From: DATGMB01 sp035293845
Lineage (GTDB): Bacteria > Acidobacteriota > Terriglobia > Bryobacterales > Bryobacteraceae
Assembly: GCA_035293845.1 (NCBI GenBank)
Contig: DATGMB010000071.1
Location: 1-15,676, forward strand
Direction of reading: 5' to 3'
DNA length: 15,676 bases
Made by a program: the position numbers and the translations under genes. How positions within the stretch are numbered: the first letter of the stretch is position 1; each line of letters opens with the position of its first letter. Positions 14,610 to 15,676 of this stretch are shown piece after piece. Below the pieces are notes generated by a model that saw only the letters and a program-made list of their open reading frames with translations, was not told the origin of the DNA and ran no database searches.

Positions 14610-15199
14610 GCGGCTTTCGGGAGCTGCTGCGGCGGTGCTCCAGGATCGGCGAGGAGCAGGCAGCGTTTCTGGAGCGGCACTATGAGCTGATGTGCCGGTG
14701 GAACCGGGTGCTGAACCTGACGCGGGTGGAGGCGCTGGAGGAGGCGGTCGAGCGGCACTATTGCGAATCGCTCTTTTTGTCGGAGCGACTACCGGCCACC
14801 GCTGGGGAGCGGGTGGCGGATGTCGGTTCGGGGGCGGGATTTCCGGGGATTCCATTGGCCGTTGCGCGGCCGGAGCTGGCGGTTACGTTGATCGAGTCGC
14901 ATCAGCGCAAGGCAGTGTTTCTGCAGGAGGCTACGCGGGGATTTGGCAATGTGCGGGTGGTGGCCCGGCGCGCGGAGGATGTCGGTAAGGGGTTCGATTG
15001 GGTGGTGTCGCGCGCGGTCAGCTATAGGGATCTGGAGGCTGCGGCGGAACGCTTCGGGGCGCGGTGGGCGTTGCTGGGAGGAGTCGAAGAGCCGCCTACG
15101 GAGTGGGGGGCATCTTGGGACGCCATCGCGCTGCCGTGGGGGAAGCAGCGGTATTTGCGGATCTCGCGGGAGCCTATCGGCGTTTCACGTGAAACATAG
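14606..15199 (+). CDS. rsmG: 16S rRNA m7G527 methyltransferase
   Basis: RsmG (GidB) methylates N7 of G527 in 16S rRNA using S-adenosylmethionine. The 197-residue protein has the helical N-terminus of the family (LMCRWNRVLNLTRVEALEEAVERHY, read here in part, 28-52), the SAM-binding loop VADVGSGAGFPGIPLA at about 70-85, and LIESHQRKAVFLQEA at 95-109. The conserved VVSRAV at about 133-138 is also present. The start is GTG at 14606 inside the mnmG stop (GTGA, four-base overlap), so translation is coupled. The last codons, for Val-Ser-Arg-Glu-Thr, are the same bases as a parS site. The C-terminal part (about 150-190) is somewhat shorter and more variable than in E. coli. Confidence 0.95.
   Translation: MSGFRELLRRCSRIGEEQAAFLERHYELMCRWNRVLNLTRVEALEEAVERHYCESLFLSERLPATAGERVADVGSGAGFPGIPLAVARPELAVTLIESHQRKAVFLQEATRGFGNVRVVARRAEDVGKGFDWVVSRAVSYRDLEAAAERFGARWALLGGVEEPPTEWGASWDAIALPWGKQRYLRISREPIGVSRET
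15181..15196. promoter_or_regulatory. parS centromere site 1, inside the rsmG 3' end
   Basis: The 14-base palindrome GTTTCACGTGAAAC occupies 15182-15195, and the 16-base site matches the Bacillus-type parS consensus TGTTTCACGTGAAACA at 15 positions. It spans the last codons of rsmG and ends directly before its TAG stop. Confidence 0.93.
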
Positions 15200-15203
15200 G
15201 CTG

Positions 15204-15219
15204 AGTTTCACGTGAAACA
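15204..15219. promoter_or_regulatory. parS centromere site 2, between rsmG and parA
   Basis: A second copy of the same 14-base palindrome lies at 15205-15218, 23 bases from the first centre to centre, about two helical turns. The 16-base site matches the consensus at 15 positions. ParB, presumably encoded just beyond the window, should nucleate here. Confidence 0.93.
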
Positions 15220-15271
15220 CCCTCACCTCGTGCGAATGCGGACGGAATGCAACCATGTTAGGATTACCAAC

Positions 15272-15676
15272 TTGAGCCGAGTATTCGCCATTGCCAATCA
15301 GAAGGGCGGAGTGGGCAAGACTACTACCGCCATTAACCTTGCAGCCGCTCTGGCTGCCAACGATCTGAAGATTCTGGTCATCGATTCCGATCCCCAGGGC
15401 AACGCCACGACCGGGCTGGGCGTCACGAAGAACGCGGACCGGCCGAGCCTCTATCACGTGCTTCTGGGGGATGCCTCACCGCAGGACGCGGTGATCGCCA
15501 CGGAGTTCGAAGGGCTCAGCGTCATTACAGCGGACAAAAATCTGATCGGCGCCAATCTCGAGCTGGTCGATATCGAAAAGCGCGAACTTCGGCTGCGGCA
15601 CCGGATCGCGGCGTTGCGGAAGGAATACCACTTCATTCTGATTGACTGCCCGCCGGCGCTGGATCTGCTGACTCTG
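15272..15676 (+). CDS. parA: Chromosome partitioning ATPase ParA (Soj), N-terminal part
   Basis: The frame runs off the end of the window after 135 residues. It opens MSRVFAIANQKGGVGKTT, with the deviant Walker A motif KGGVGKTT at 11-18, which defines the ParA/MinD class. The A' motif LVIDSDPQGNATTGLG (about 35-50) and the Walker B region FILIDCPPALDLLTL at the end (the DCPP motif) confirm it. ParA drives segregation of ParB-parS complexes over the nucleoid. The TTG at 15272 gives the family's normal N-terminus and has AGGA eight bases upstream; an in-frame ATG at 15236 would add 12 residues with no homology. Two parS sites lie just upstream, and the gene follows rsmG by 72 bases, so the normal order mnmG-rsmG-parA-parB is expected. 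Confidence 0.95.
   Translation, partial: MSRVFAIANQKGGVGKTTTAINLAAALAANDLKILVIDSDPQGNATTGLGVTKNADRPSLYHVLLGDASPQDAVIATEFEGLSVITADKNLIGANLELVDIEKRELRLRHRIAALRKEYHFILIDCPPALDLLTL

Noticed and set aside
12747..14855. Long open frame of about 700 codons on the minus strand
   Set aside because: It is the antisense of mnmG and part of rsmG. Its translation is dominated by Arg, Pro, His and Gln, the usual product of a GC-rich gene read backwards, and shows no domain.

Overview
This is a GC-rich bacterial chromosomal segment with dense genes, little spacing and strong AGGAGG-type ribosome binding sites. The best guess is an Acidobacteriota genome of the Solibacter/Bryobacter kind. The evidence is a VWFA-related exported protein of a type expanded in Acidobacteria, an exported small beta protein of a kind common there, a DUF3300 protein, and a KaiC-like ATPase paired with a hybrid histidine kinase. 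The phylum call is an inference from gene content. The right end carries mnmG-rsmG-parA with two parS sites, the classic arrangement beside the chromosome origin, so the window probably lies close to oriC. No tRNA, rRNA, CRISPR array, transposase or phage gene was seen.

Layout. 1-154: tail of an unrecognised gene. 370-3469: a two-gene signalling unit, a double-domain KaiC-like ATPase overlapping a hybrid histidine kinase by 17 bases. 3796-4634: a small zinc-ribbon protein converging on a reverse-strand, DnaJ-derived protein whose J domain has lost its HPD motif and whose zinc finger is half size. 5056-6409: two exported proteins separated by a strong intrinsic terminator. 6769-9672: an operon-like run of a VWFA-related exported protein, an HtrA/Deg serine protease and a small two-helix membrane protein. 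9775-11347: a candidate sigma70 promoter followed by a small CxxC protein, a periplasmic BON-domain protein and an Hsp20 chaperone. 11355-11380: a perfect 26-base palindrome between convergent genes. 11536-12750: purD on the minus strand. 12774-15676: mnmG, rsmG, two parS sites and the start of parA.

How the genes fit together. The middle of the window (about 3.8-11.3 kb) reads as a protein quality-control and envelope-stress neighbourhood: Hsp20, HtrA, BON protein, a DnaJ-like protein and several short zinc-binding proteins. The left end is a signalling pair. The right end is housekeeping: purine synthesis, tRNA and rRNA modification, chromosome partition. The most unusual items are the HPD-less DnaJ derivative, the KaiC homologue with an altered phosphosite and one altered catalytic glutamate pair, the purD/mnmG divergent starts only 23 bases apart without ribosome binding sites, and a parS site embedded in the last codons of rsmG.
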